A stretch of DNA of 17,650 nucleotides from an uncultured Saprospiraceae bacterium (GCA_938002705.1 CALLAG010000429.1:1-17650), one strand, 5' to 3'. Positions 6,600-15,097 are shown, counted from the stretch's first letter. The notes: generated by a model not told the origin, from the sequence alone. A program made the numbers and translations.

Positions 6600-7058
6600 C
6601 TATCGAGACAATTCAGAACTTATCTCAAATAATTTGTTTTTGTAAGCGACGATCGATTCTGACATATCCTCAGTATCGGCAGTATCAAATTGCCATTTCC
6701 TAACTTCAGAATCTACAGTTATCTCTAAATATATACCGCCTCCATCAGCACAATCTGGGCAACCGTATACATCTGTAGAGCTATCAAGCAATTCTTGAGG
6801 AATGTCCTGCGCAAGGTCTTGAACTAATAGATAATCTTCAGCACTTAATGGCTCATCGCTAAATCTAAGGTCCACAAAGCCATAGTCTACCTCATCAGGA
6901 TATACTGCATTATCTATAATCTGAAACATATGGGTGCAATTACCTTGACATTGGCCGTAGTAGTACCCAAAAATGAAAGGGTCACCTGAATTAGTAACAG
7001 TAGTCTTACTACAAGAGCTCAATAGGAGGATCAAAATAAAAAATGATAGTGATTTCAT
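6600..7058 (-). CDS. small lipoprotein with CxxxC-type motifs, unknown function
   Basis: The 152-residue product has a signal sequence with lipobox LLSSC (Cys16). The mature part contains FGYYYGQCQGNCTHMFQI and later YGCPDCADGGG, two close Cys pairs. The ending EVRKWQFDT...YKNKLFEISSEL resembles small Bacteroidota lipoproteins of unknown role. It is the first gene of a likely two-gene unit with the lipoprotein at 6206-6589. The shared size, export route and paired Cys suggest related functions, though the sequences are not clearly homologous by eye. Its promoter was not identified. Confidence 0.75.
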   Translation of the reverse strand: MKSLSFFILILLLSSCSKTTVTNSGDPFIFGYYYGQCQGNCTHMFQIIDNAVYPDEVDYGFVDLRFSDEPLSAEDYLLVQDLAQDIPQELLDSSTDVYGCPDCADGGGIYLEITVDSEVRKWQFDTADTEDMSESIVAYKNKLFEISSELSR

Positions 7059-7184
7059 ATTTCTGTTTTATTGATAGCTAATATTCTAATAGACGTCCAT
7101 ACAGGAGATATCTGTTGGTAATATGCACTGAAGTAGAAGATTAGGTCAGACTGTAAGTAGAAATATAGTCGATGAATGATAGGC

Positions 7185-7214
7185 ATAAAAAAGACCCAGT
7201 AAATACTGAGTCTT
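7185..7214 (-). terminator. intrinsic terminator of tRNA-Asn
   Basis: On the minus strand AAGACTCAGTA (7214-7204) pairs with TACTGGGTCTT (7201-7191), apart from one A-C mismatch, and is followed by a T run. It begins 11 nt beyond the tRNA end, so the tRNA is transcribed separately from the lipoprotein genes downstream. Confidence 0.85.
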
Positions 7215-7224
7215 ACAAATGAAG

Positions 7225-7298
7225 CGCCTCCTCAAGGACTCGAACCTTGGACCCTCTGATTAACAGTCAGATGCTCTAACCAGCTGAGCTAAGGAAGC
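7225..7298 (-). tRNA. tRNA-Asn (anticodon GUU)
   Basis: On the minus strand the sequence folds into a complete cloverleaf of 74 nt. The acceptor stem is GCTTCCT/AGGAGGC, the D arm GCTC...GAGC, the anticodon stem TCTGA/TCAGA around CTGTTAA, and the T stem CAAGG/CCTTG with loop TTCGAGT. The anticodon is GTT, the discriminator G, and CCA is not encoded. Confidence 0.95.
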
Positions 7299-7317
7299 AT
7301 TTTCTTCTTTCGGTCTG

Positions 7318-7349
7318 CGAATTTATATGTATTCCTTTTATTCTGCAAT
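7318..7349 (-). promoter_or_regulatory. promoter of tRNA-Asn
   Basis: On the minus strand ATTG (7349-7346) is followed after exactly 20 nt by TAAATTCG (7325-7318), one base from the TAnnTTTG consensus. The first box and the spacer length are the same as for the tRNA-Met gene. Transcription would begin around 7311, a few bases before the mature 5' end at 7298. Confidence 0.5.
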
Positions 7350-7419
7350 TTTTCAGCGATTAATTTACAACCACTATTCAAGACAACTAAATTTATTGCC
7401 ATTTGTCTGTATAAATGAA

Positions 7420-7436
7420 TGAAGTTGATAACTTCA
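7420..7436. repeat. 7-bp inverted repeat upstream of the S1 protease gene
   Basis: TGAAGTT-GAT-AACTTCA is a perfect 7-bp inverted repeat with a 3-nt centre, located 46 nt before the protease ATG. It is compact enough to be a dimeric regulator's operator. No T run follows, so it is not a terminator. No regulator can be named. Confidence 0.3.
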
Positions 7437-7482
7437 AATAGAATAATCAATATTCCTTATCTTACGATCACAAATAGATACT

Positions 7483-10400
7483 ATGCAATCATTAGCCATT
7501 ATACCAATCATTCTTATAATCTCTATATCCTCTTTCGCCCAGACTAAGATAGATGTTAACGTTTCTTCTCTCAAATCGGTAGAAACGCTCTCGCTACCTG
7601 CTTTAGACAATGCATCTCTTACAAGAAGATACAAATCGGCCCAAAAACAAAGTAGTGCATTGAGATTTGCAGAAGCCAGAGACGTCAGCATCAACCCTGA
7701 GAAGCATGGAACCTGGGAGCATACCCAAGATGATATCATGGTATGGCGACAAAGAATAATATCTCCTAATGCTCATAGTATAAATTTAGCTTTTACAAGC
7801 TTCTACCTACCCTCTTCAGCTTCAGTATTCATCTATAACATAGACAAAACAGAGATTATCGGACCACTAACTAAGTCTGATAATGATGAGCATATGCAAT
7901 ACTGGACCCCACTCATTACTGGAGAAGAGGTCGTCATAGAACTTCAAATATCATCAGAAGAATTAGAAGATTATAAACTTGAAATATCTCGTGTTAATCA
8001 TGATTTTGCTAATATTCAAAAATCATTTTCTGGGGCATGTAATGTTGATGTAGAGTGTGGTAGCGAAGATGGATATCCCCTTATAGACAGATACAGGGAT
8101 ATAATCAGATCAGTAGGTGCTTATACACTCGGAGGTATAGATGCATGTAGTGGTACATTAATTAACAATGCTCGTAATGATTGTACCCCATATTTTCTGA
8201 CAGCTGACCACTGCGGTATAAGAACTAATAATGCATCCTCTGTGGTCATCTACTGGAACTATCAGAATAGTACTTGTAGACAACCCAATGGTAATCAGTC
8301 TGGTGGCTTAGGTGACGGTCTGAGAAATCAATTTAATTCAGGTTCTACCTTGAGAGCGACATTAGACGATTCTGATTTTGCACTTTTAGAACTTGATGAC
8401 CCTATCGATCCTGATCTTAACCTCTATTATTCCGGATGGAGTAGAGCCTATGAACTCCCAGATACATCGATATGCGTACATCATCCTGGTGTAGAAGAGA
8501 AGCGTATCAGCTTTGACTTTGACAGACTTATCTTTGATGATGGTGTTGGCGCATTAGGTCTCGGGTCTAATTCTGATACCACCCATATTGCAGTATTAGA
8601 TTGGGATATAGGGACAACAGAAGGAGGCTCATCAGGATCTGGCATATTCAATACTAAAGGAGAACTCATAGGACAATTAACTGGAGGCCTTGCAGCATGT
8701 GGTAATAATGCTTATGACACTTATGGATGGATGAATTATTCTTGGAATGGTGCTGGAACAGACGGTACTTCGCTGAAGCCATGGCTAGATCCAGATAATA
8801 CTGGATTAACATCAATGCCAGGTCGGGGATGTAGTTATGAATTAGTTATCGAAAATTTAGCATATCAAATCTGCGGTGCCAATCAGAATTCCTTAGAGAT
8901 TCCAGTTGTTGCAGAAGGTATATTTGAGAATCCGTTGATGTATGAAGTAGTAGGCGCTCCTAATGGAGTAAGCGCTGATTTTGATTTTGTAAGTAATGTA
9001 AGTACTGAACCCAATAGACTGGTATTATCAGGACTGAGCAATATAGGAGAATCAAGTTTTGATATAACAATAAGCATTGATGATGGTGCCAATAGAGTAG
9101 AAAAAACAATCGACATTGATGTATATGTAACTAACCCTACACCTCCTACTATCTCATCACCAGCTGATGGCTCCGAGAATCTTCCATTATCAGTAGAGTT
9201 GAGATTATCAAGAAGAAATGTACCTCAGAACCAGTTCCAGATATCTACCGATGAGAATTTCTCTAATATTCTTGTAGACGAACTTGTTTCCTCAAGTGAT
9301 TATACAACAGATAATCTACAACAAAACCAATTGTACTTCTGGAGGGCTAAGTCACTCAATCCGTGTGGTGAGTCAGACTGGTCAGCCGTGAATAGTTTTA
9401 GAACTTCAAAGATTCTATGTGCTACCATATCTAACTTAGGTGACCCTATGATCATCGGCGATGAAAATCCGTCCACTATTATGTCAGCTACTAACTTGCC
9501 TTATGTATTTAATATAGAAGATGTAGTTATCAATAATGTTACTGGTACACATTCGTTTGTCAGTGATATTAATGCTTCATTATCTTTTGGGGGTCTTACT
9601 TCCAGACTATTTGGTGATATATGTTTTTCGGGTGATAATTTTAATCTTGGATTCGACGATGCCTCTTTACTATCTAATATCCCATGCCCTCCCACTAGTG
9701 GAAACCTATTTCAACCTGATTCTCCATTAAGCGTATTCGATGGTGCAATCGCCACTGGGGATTGGGTTCTTAACATAGAAGACACGGCCTTTGATGATGG
9801 TGGGATGTTACAAAGTTGGTCTATGGACGTATGCTACTCTAATCCAGTGGCGCCGATTATCGTACCGCAGAATAATATATTAATAGGATGCTACGATACT
9901 GAAATCGTAACAAATGTATATCTCGATGCAGGATCTGCCATCCCTAATTATGAAGTCCAAGTCGTCAGTACAAATAGTGGGAATATTATACCAAGCACAT
10001 TTAGAATAGATGCCACAGATCCTGATAATATGACTCTATCGATAACCCCAACTCTACAAGACGATGGCTTAGCAACTGTGCAGCTTATTAATACCGATAA
10101 TAATAACATCGCTTTTTTTACAGTCATCAAGTTTGATCTATCTGATGGTTCTGAGAAGCCCGTTGTTATGTACCCTCAGTCTGGAGCCGTACTTAATTAT
10201 AACCAATTTGATCATGTTACTTGGGATTCTGGAGCTTTCTCTGGTGGTTATATAATCGAGATATCAAGCGACAATAACTTTAATACTATAGATCTCAGCA
10301 TCACAGGCGATAACGAGAATGATGTCGCTATAGATCCTAATAGCTTAGTAGAAGGACAATACTATCTGCGAGTTGGACATCAAAATTCTTGTGGCTACTC

Positions 10401-10707
10401 CTATTCTGAGATCATAAGCTTTATCATAGATAGTAGTGTAGATGTTACAGATATAGATGATGTACATAGTGCTGACATATTTCCTAATCCGGGATCTGGA
10501 TTATTCTACCTAAGGACTGAGCAGCCCCTATCTGAAGAGTATAATATCATGGTCACAGATATACAAGGAAAAACATATAATCTATCTGTAGAAAGGATAA
10601 ATGCCAATAATCTAAAACTTGAATTGACTAACTATCCTTCTGGCGTATATTACATTAATGTTATAGACCAGAAATATAATATCAAGAAAAAAATAATAAA
10701 AATATAA
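7483..10707 (+). CDS. secreted trypsin-like (lysyl-endopeptidase-type) protease with P domain and T9SS sorting domain
   Basis: The 1074-residue product begins with a signal peptide (1-19, ending SSFAQ) and a prodomain to about 185. A chymotrypsin-fold S1 domain follows to about 450. The triad is visible: His243 in LTADHCG, Asp298 in DDSDFALLE, and Ser384 in GGSSGSG, the pattern of bacterial lysyl endopeptidases. Then come an Ig-like region (455-550), a fibronectin-III-like domain (553-645), a proprotein-convertase P domain (645-785, ending GDWVLNIED...SWSMDVCY), a second Ig-like plus Fn3-like pair (790-985) and a type A T9SS sorting domain from about 998 (IFPNPGSGLFYL to the basic KKKIIKI end). 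It is probably released or attached at the cell surface as a nutritional protease. Cleavage specificity is not certain. Confidence 0.9.
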   Translation: MQSLAIIPIILIISISSFAQTKIDVNVSSLKSVETLSLPALDNASLTRRYKSAQKQSSALRFAEARDVSINPEKHGTWEHTQDDIMVWRQRIISPNAHSINLAFTSFYLPSSASVFIYNIDKTEIIGPLTKSDNDEHMQYWTPLITGEEVVIELQISSEELEDYKLEISRVNHDFANIQKSFSGACNVDVECGSEDGYPLIDRYRDIIRSVGAYTLGGIDACSGTLINNARNDCTPYFLTADHCGIRTNNASSVVIYWNYQNSTCRQPNGNQSGGLGDGLRNQFNSGSTLRATLDDSDFALLELDDPIDPDLNLYYSGWSRAYELPDTSICVHHPGVEEKRISFDFDRLIFDDGVGALGLGSNSDTTHIAVLDWDIGTTEGGSSGSGIFNTKGELIGQLTGGLAACGNNAYDTYGWMNYSWNGAGTDGTSLKPWLDPDNTGLTSMPGRGCSYELVIENLAYQICGANQNSLEIPVVAEGIFENPLMYEVVGAPNGVSADFDFVSNVSTEPNRLVLSGLSNIGESSFDITISIDDGANRVEKTIDIDVYVTNPTPPTISSPADGSENLPLSVELRLSRRNVPQNQFQISTDENFSNILVDELVSSSDYTTDNLQQNQLYFWRAKSLNPCGESDWSAVNSFRTSKILCATISNLGDPMIIGDENPSTIMSATNLPYVFNIEDVVINNVTGTHSFVSDINASLSFGGLTSRLFGDICFSGDNFNLGFDDASLLSNIPCPPTSGNLFQPDSPLSVFDGAIATGDWVLNIEDTAFDDGGMLQSWSMDVCYSNPVAPIIVPQNNILIGCYDTEIVTNVYLDAGSAIPNYEVQVVSTNSGNIIPSTFRIDATDPDNMTLSITPTLQDDGLATVQLINTDNNNIAFFTVIKFDLSDGSEKPVVMYPQSGAVLNYNQFDHVTWDSGAFSGGYIIEISSDNNFNTIDLSITGDNENDVAIDPNSLVEGQYYLRVGHQNSCGYSYSEIISFIIDSSVDVTDIDDVHSADIFPNPGSGLFYLRTEQPLSEEYNIMVTDIQGKTYNLSVERINANNLKLELTNYPSGVYYINVIDQKYNIKKKIIKI

Positions 10708-10726
10708 TCACTCCTAAGCAGTGATT
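10690..10726 (-). terminator. possible terminator overlapping convergent stop codons
   Basis: AATCACT (10706-10712) and AGTGATT (10720-10726) form a perfect 7-bp stem with a 7-nt loop. Read on the minus strand it is followed by a T-rich stretch (complement of 10705-10686). It would end the alkA operon, with the transcript end lying inside the 3' end of the protease gene. On the plus strand no T run follows. Confidence 0.4.
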
Positions 10727-11148
10727 GTATCGACATAAGACTTACATAGGATAAAGATAAACTCTTTACCTATGTCTGTCATGTCCTCATCCTCATCATC
10801 TACAAGTATATCTTCTACAAAGGCGAGCAAATCTTCTTCTCCAGATGACTCAAAAAAAGCATCCTTACAAGCGTCCCAGGAGGATGCTCCTTCTCTTAGG
10901 GTCCAGTTTGATTCTTCGTTAAGATAGAAGGCCGCCATATCCAACTCTGGAAACTCCCCATGACAGTTATTATATGCATGGAATATAACCTCACAACAAA
11001 AGAACATGACTTTTCTTTCGCTATCATTAAGTACATCAAAGTTATCACTAGCCAAATAGGCTAAGAATTCTTTTTCCTCTAAGAATATATCATTGACATT
11101 ATCTTCTAATGATTGTAAATAATTATCTATATGAGATTCTAATATCAT
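10714..11148 (-). CDS. acidic cytoplasmic protein, unknown function
   Basis: I do not recognise this 144-residue protein. It is strongly acidic, with clusters such as ESSGEEDLL and DDEDEDMTD, and has a helical look with several aromatic and Cys residues in the middle (MFFCCEVIFHAYNN). There is no signal peptide or membrane helix. Its ATG overlaps the TGA of the preceding hydrolase gene by 4 nt (ATGA), so it is translationally coupled as the last gene of the three-gene minus-strand operon. Its stop codon is 6 bp from the stop of the convergent protease gene. Confidence 0.75.
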   Translation of the reverse strand: MILESHIDNYLQSLEDNVNDIFLEEKEFLAYLASDNFDVLNDSERKVMFFCCEVIFHAYNNCHGEFPELDMAAFYLNEESNWTLREGASSWDACKDAFFESSGEEDLLAFVEDILVDDEDEDMTDIGKEFIFILCKSYVDTITA

Positions 11149-12080
11149 GATATCGCAATTTCTTGTACAATAAAAAATCCATCTTCACCTTGATCTTGAT
11201 AGAGAGGCATCAAGATCATTCCATCAGATGAAGCATACACCTCTTTACCATTATTAGTAGCTAATAGTTCCCCTTTTTCTATTTTTTGAAAATTTGTATA
11301 ACCTAATTTCATTTTAAAATTATCAGCTTGATCTATACTGAAATGATCTATAAGTCTGGTTAGTTTCGGTAAACCTTCAGCATAGGATTGTAGTATTATT
11401 TCGTGTAGATTTTCTACATCGTCAGGCTTGACTGCGCCTACTTCTCGTAACAAACATATTATACCAGCTACTGCCCTATTAATAGATCTAACTTCGTCGT
11501 GCTGCCCAGATTCGAAGCTGATACAAGTCGTATCTATGCCCATATTTTCAGTATTGAAATAATGCATCGTTGTCCCTTCTAGTCCTTCCACTATGCCCAA
11601 TACTACAGGAGCATGGAGTCCTAATGCAATGTCAATATATTCAGGAGTATTTTTACATATTGTAAATATGCCACCGAAAGAAGATGTTGTATGCAGATCC
11701 AAAAATATTATCTTTTCGGGCTGATAGGACTCTATCTCTGCCTCTATCATTTCTATAAAACTGATGAGTTCTATATCCTCTGCGTCAGTGTTAGTTTTAG
11801 ATTTTAGGGAATCAATGTTTTCTTTATAGAATTGCCTATTAAGATCTTTAGATAAGAACCTCTTCTTAAGATTATATGCCTGAAGATTTCCTATCAGCCC
11901 TACGAATCGTCCCTTGTAAGAAAAATCATGATTCTTAATATGTTCTACATCTAACATTTTGAGAACGAGCTCTATGGCTCTTACGCCTGCAGGTTCGTTA
12001 CCATGCATAGCTCCAAAGCAGATAACCAAAGGGCCTTTTACACCTGTATCATATCTTCCTATTAATCTACTCTCCAGCAT
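11145..12080 (-). CDS. succinylglutamate desuccinylase/aspartoacylase family metallohydrolase
   Basis: The 311-residue protein is an M14-type zinc hydrolase of the AstE/AspA family. The zinc ligands are visible as GAMHGNEPAG (His26, Glu29) and LDLHTTSS (His130), and SFESGQ supplies the Glu at about 190 expected to act as general base. The family removes acyl groups from N-acyl amino acids or trims small peptides. The other genes of arginine catabolism (ast operon) are absent, so the substrate is open. The ATG overlaps the preceding glycosylase stop (TAATG), and its own stop overlaps the next start, which indicates coupled translation. It lacks a signal peptide and is cytoplasmic. Confidence 0.85.
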   Translation of the reverse strand: MLESRLIGRYDTGVKGPLVICFGAMHGNEPAGVRAIELVLKMLDVEHIKNHDFSYKGRFVGLIGNLQAYNLKKRFLSKDLNRQFYKENIDSLKSKTNTDAEDIELISFIEMIEAEIESYQPEKIIFLDLHTTSSFGGIFTICKNTPEYIDIALGLHAPVVLGIVEGLEGTTMHYFNTENMGIDTTCISFESGQHDEVRSINRAVAGIICLLREVGAVKPDDVENLHEIILQSYAEGLPKLTRLIDHFSIDQADNFKMKLGYTNFQKIEKGELLATNNGKEVYASSDGMILMPLYQDQGEDGFFIVQEIAIS

Positions 12081-12715
12081 TACTTGGTTTTTCTATTGAT
12101 TTTCTTTTGAGCTTCAGCTCTGCACCATGACCACAAATATAGTGTAGCATATGATCTATATGGCTTCCATGATTCCGCAATTCTGTACATATCATCGAAA
12201 AGCACTTTTTTTTCTGATGTAATCCCATAAAGCGCTTTCATAGCTTGCTGGATGGCAAGGTCTTTTACCGGTAATACATCTGGCCTCTTAAGCTCAAAAA
12301 TCAATATCATCTCTGCCGTCCATGTGCCTACACCTTTAATTTCTGTAAGTTTATTTATTATCTCATCATCACTATCTCTCTCCCAATTATACGCTATCAA
12401 ATCTTCTTCCAAAAAGAACTGGCTTATATTGATTACGTACTGAGTCTTGGGTCGAGAAAGTCCTACTGATCTCAGAATATCAAAGTCCAGAGCTAATATA
12501 TCTTCGGGCCTATAGGCTGCTTGACCTATAAGGTCTATTAGTCGCCCGTATATAACGTCTGCTACTTTATAAGATATCTGCTGATAGATAATGTTTTTAA
12601 CAAGTTCATTATATACATTTCCTGATCCAGGCAGCTCGAGAATCTGAAGTTGATCGACAATATCCCTCAGGACAATATCCTTACTTAATTGCTCTTGGGC
12701 TGCTTCTATACTCAT
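12080..12715 (-). CDS. DNA-3-methyladenine glycosylase II (AlkA-like, HhH-GPD)
   Basis: The protein of 211 residues is a helix-hairpin-helix base-excision glycosylase. Landmarks are LVKNIIYQQIS near the start, LSRPKTQYV, the hairpin LTEIKGVGTWTAEMILIF, and the catalytic Asp of LPVKDLAIQ (Asp152). It lacks the C-terminal Fe-S cluster cysteines of Nth/MutY and matches the short AlkA-like group that removes alkylated purines. I use the ATG at 12715; a TTG four codons earlier (12727) is also open. First gene of a coupled three-gene operon, divergent from the LVIVD protein with a spacer of about 54 bp. Confidence 0.87.
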   Translation of the reverse strand: MSIEAAQEQLSKDIVLRDIVDQLQILELPGSGNVYNELVKNIIYQQISYKVADVIYGRLIDLIGQAAYRPEDILALDFDILRSVGLSRPKTQYVINISQFFLEEDLIAYNWERDSDDEIINKLTEIKGVGTWTAEMILIFELKRPDVLPVKDLAIQQAMKALYGITSEKKVLFDDMYRIAESWKPYRSYATLYLWSWCRAEAQKKINRKTK

Positions 12716-12769
12716 ATATTCTATCAAAAATGATTTAACTTTAACAATTACGGAAATTACAGCAATTCT

Positions 12770-15097
12770 ATGAATAAGACTTTCTTTATAATATTACTTT
12801 CTTGCCTTAGTTATGCACTATCTGGACAAGACTCTCTTAATATGTCACGAGTAGGTATCTATAATCCACCGAACATGCCAGCTACATCAGGCGGTAATAT
12901 ATATAATGATATATGGGGATATACTGCCGCTGATGGCTCAGAGTATGCGATAATCGGTAATGCTGATTCTATATTAGTGGTAGATGTGAGCATATGCAGC
13001 GATCCACAGCGAGTATATGGATTTGATGGTGGCAATACTACTATCTGGAGAGACTTCAAAGTATATCAAGATCATATGTATGCAGTCTGTGACAACTGTT
13101 CAGAGGGGCTCCATGTATTTGATATGTCTGGTTTACCTAACGGTAATGTTAGTCATGTACTTACCACAACGTCTTTTTTTACTAAAGCACATAATATCTA
13201 TATCGATACAGCATCTCATAAGCTGTATGCAGCTGGTGGCAATGGGGCAATAGAGGGTCTTACTGTTCTTGATCTATCTAACCCCGCTAATCCTACGCTT
13301 ATAGAACATATAGAATTCGATGACGAACTACAGATGCCATCTACTAACTTCTATGTACATGATGTATTCGTACAGAACGATACAGCTTATTGTTCTCATG
13401 GGTACACTGGCTTCTATGTATGGGACCTTTCTGACCTTAATAATATAGACCTACTCGGTAGTTATGATTCTCCTGGATATAATCATAGTAGCTGGATAGA
13501 TGAGACAGGTGCTTATTCTTACTATGCAGAAGAAGTGCCGCGTGGTCGTCCTATGGCCGTCGTAGACCTAGAGAACCTCGGCCACCCAGTTAATGATATA
13601 CAACTAATACATACATTCAAGGACCCCATATCGACAATAGAATCAGATGTAACACCTCATAATCCATTTGTACATGAAGATACCCTATATATATCCTACT
13701 ATGAGGATGGCATAAAAGTCTATGATCTTATAAATCCAGAATCTCCTACCCTCGTCGCATTCTATGATACCTATCCTGATAATGGCACTGCCTATGTAGA
13801 TTATGATGGTAACTGGGGCACATATCCGTTCTTAAGCTCGGGATGCATTCTTGCATCAGATGTTATATATGGATTAAATACGCTCGAAATTATTCCCTGC
13901 CCCAATCCTATTACATATTACAGAGATAGTGATGGAGATACATATGGCGATTCTAATGAAAGCTATACTGGCTGTGCACAAGCAGAAGGATGGGTAACTA
14001 ATGACTTAGATTGTAATGATGATAATGATATGATCAACCCTGATGCTACAGAGATCTGTGATGGTATAGATAATGATTGTGATGGTCTTACAGATGGTGA
14101 TGACCCAGATGCTGTAGGCAATAATACATATTATAGAGATGATGATGGTGACGGATTCGGCGATCCTCAAGAGACAACGACTGGCTGTAGTATTCCACCA
14201 GGATTTGTATTAGATAACACAGATTGTGACGATAGTAATCCTAATAATTACCCAGGCAATACTGAAGTATGTGACGGAACAGATAACAACTGTAATGATC
14301 AGATAGACGAAGGCCTGGACATGACCTACTATGCAGATACTGATAATGACGGATTCGGAGATGCAGCTAACTCAATTATTGATTGCTCCTTACCATCAGG
14401 GTATGTTATTGACAATACAGATTGTGATGATAATAATGCTAATGTAAATCCTAATGCCACAGAAATATGTGACGGTATAGACAACAACTGTGATGATCAG
14501 ATAGACGAAGGTCTGGACATCACTTACTATGCAGATACTGATAATGATGGATTTGGAGATGCAGCTAACTCAATTATTGATTGCTCCCTACCATCAGGGT
14601 ACGTTCTTGACAATACTGATTGTGATGATAATAATGCTAATGTAAATCCTAATGCTACAGAAATATGTGACGGTATAGACAACAACTGTAACAATCAATC
14701 CGATGAAAACTGCCCCATAGAACCATGTGATGGTAATAACTTATATATCAATCCTGCAACTCAGAGCACTTATCGTGCTAAGCAAATAATAGAGTCAGAT
14801 GCAGTAATCAATAGTACTCAAGATATAGAATACTTTGCGGGACAAGCAGTAGAGTTAGATGAGGGATTTGAAGTTAGCTTAGGGGCTGAATTTCTTGCTC
14901 AGATTAAGGATTGTCTACTCTCTACACCGATGAGCATGGAATCAGAGATACTTGTACAGAAGGATTTCTTCACACGACATTCATACTCTGTATATAGAAA
15001 AGATATTCTAATCAGAGAAATAACGAGCTACGAAGAATTCTTAGAATACTTAAAGCAAGACTCTAAAGATACCGATATACTTAAAGTAACTAAATAA
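12770..15097 (+). CDS. secreted choice-of-anchor B (LVIVD repeat) protein with MopE-like repeats
   Basis: The 775-residue protein starts with a signal peptide (about 1-19). Residues 24-380 carry LVIVD-type beta-propeller repeats, for example SILVVDVSICSDPQRVYGF, GLTVLDLSNPANPTLIEHI and GIKVYDLINPESPTLVAFY, the layout of choice-of-anchor B proteins. Residues 383-647 hold four Asp-rich, Cys-containing repeats of the MopE/putative metal-binding type, each running from a YYxDxDxDGFGD motif to EICDGIDNNCD; the Asp clusters suggest calcium. Residues 648-715 look like a 3-coathanger stack (YRAKQIIESDAVI...FAGQAVELDEGFEVSLGAEF). The last 60 residues do not resemble a T9SS sorting domain. Probably cell-surface or extracellular; function unknown. 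An N-terminal LLSC could alternatively be read as a short lipobox. Confidence 0.83.
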   Translation: MNKTFFIILLSCLSYALSGQDSLNMSRVGIYNPPNMPATSGGNIYNDIWGYTAADGSEYAIIGNADSILVVDVSICSDPQRVYGFDGGNTTIWRDFKVYQDHMYAVCDNCSEGLHVFDMSGLPNGNVSHVLTTTSFFTKAHNIYIDTASHKLYAAGGNGAIEGLTVLDLSNPANPTLIEHIEFDDELQMPSTNFYVHDVFVQNDTAYCSHGYTGFYVWDLSDLNNIDLLGSYDSPGYNHSSWIDETGAYSYYAEEVPRGRPMAVVDLENLGHPVNDIQLIHTFKDPISTIESDVTPHNPFVHEDTLYISYYEDGIKVYDLINPESPTLVAFYDTYPDNGTAYVDYDGNWGTYPFLSSGCILASDVIYGLNTLEIIPCPNPITYYRDSDGDTYGDSNESYTGCAQAEGWVTNDLDCNDDNDMINPDATEICDGIDNDCDGLTDGDDPDAVGNNTYYRDDDGDGFGDPQETTTGCSIPPGFVLDNTDCDDSNPNNYPGNTEVCDGTDNNCNDQIDEGLDMTYYADTDNDGFGDAANSIIDCSLPSGYVIDNTDCDDNNANVNPNATEICDGIDNNCDDQIDEGLDITYYADTDNDGFGDAANSIIDCSLPSGYVLDNTDCDDNNANVNPNATEICDGIDNNCNNQSDENCPIEPCDGNNLYINPATQSTYRAKQIIESDAVINSTQDIEYFAGQAVELDEGFEVSLGAEFLAQIKDCLLSTPMSMESEILVQKDFFTRHSYSVYRKDILIREITSYEEFLEYLKQDSKDTDILKVTK
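13916..14710 (+). repeat. four in-frame MopE-like coding repeats
   Basis: Units begin at 13916, 14129, 14327 and 14525, with spacings of 213, 198 and 198 bp. Each encodes a YY-start, DxDxDGFGD-type loop, a Cys-containing middle, DCDD, and CDGxDNxCD. Units 3 and 4 are nearly identical for their first 165 bases (about seven substitutions, nearly all silent), while units 1 and 2 are much more diverged. Confidence 0.88.

Noticed and set aside
784..7298. Genomic island bounded by the two tRNA genes
   Set aside because: No integrase, direct repeat of a tRNA end or base-composition break is visible, and the genes between are ordinary chromosomal ones.
13916..14710. CRISPR-like or intergenic tandem repeat
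   Set aside because: The repeats are long, in frame and encode a known Asp-rich protein repeat.
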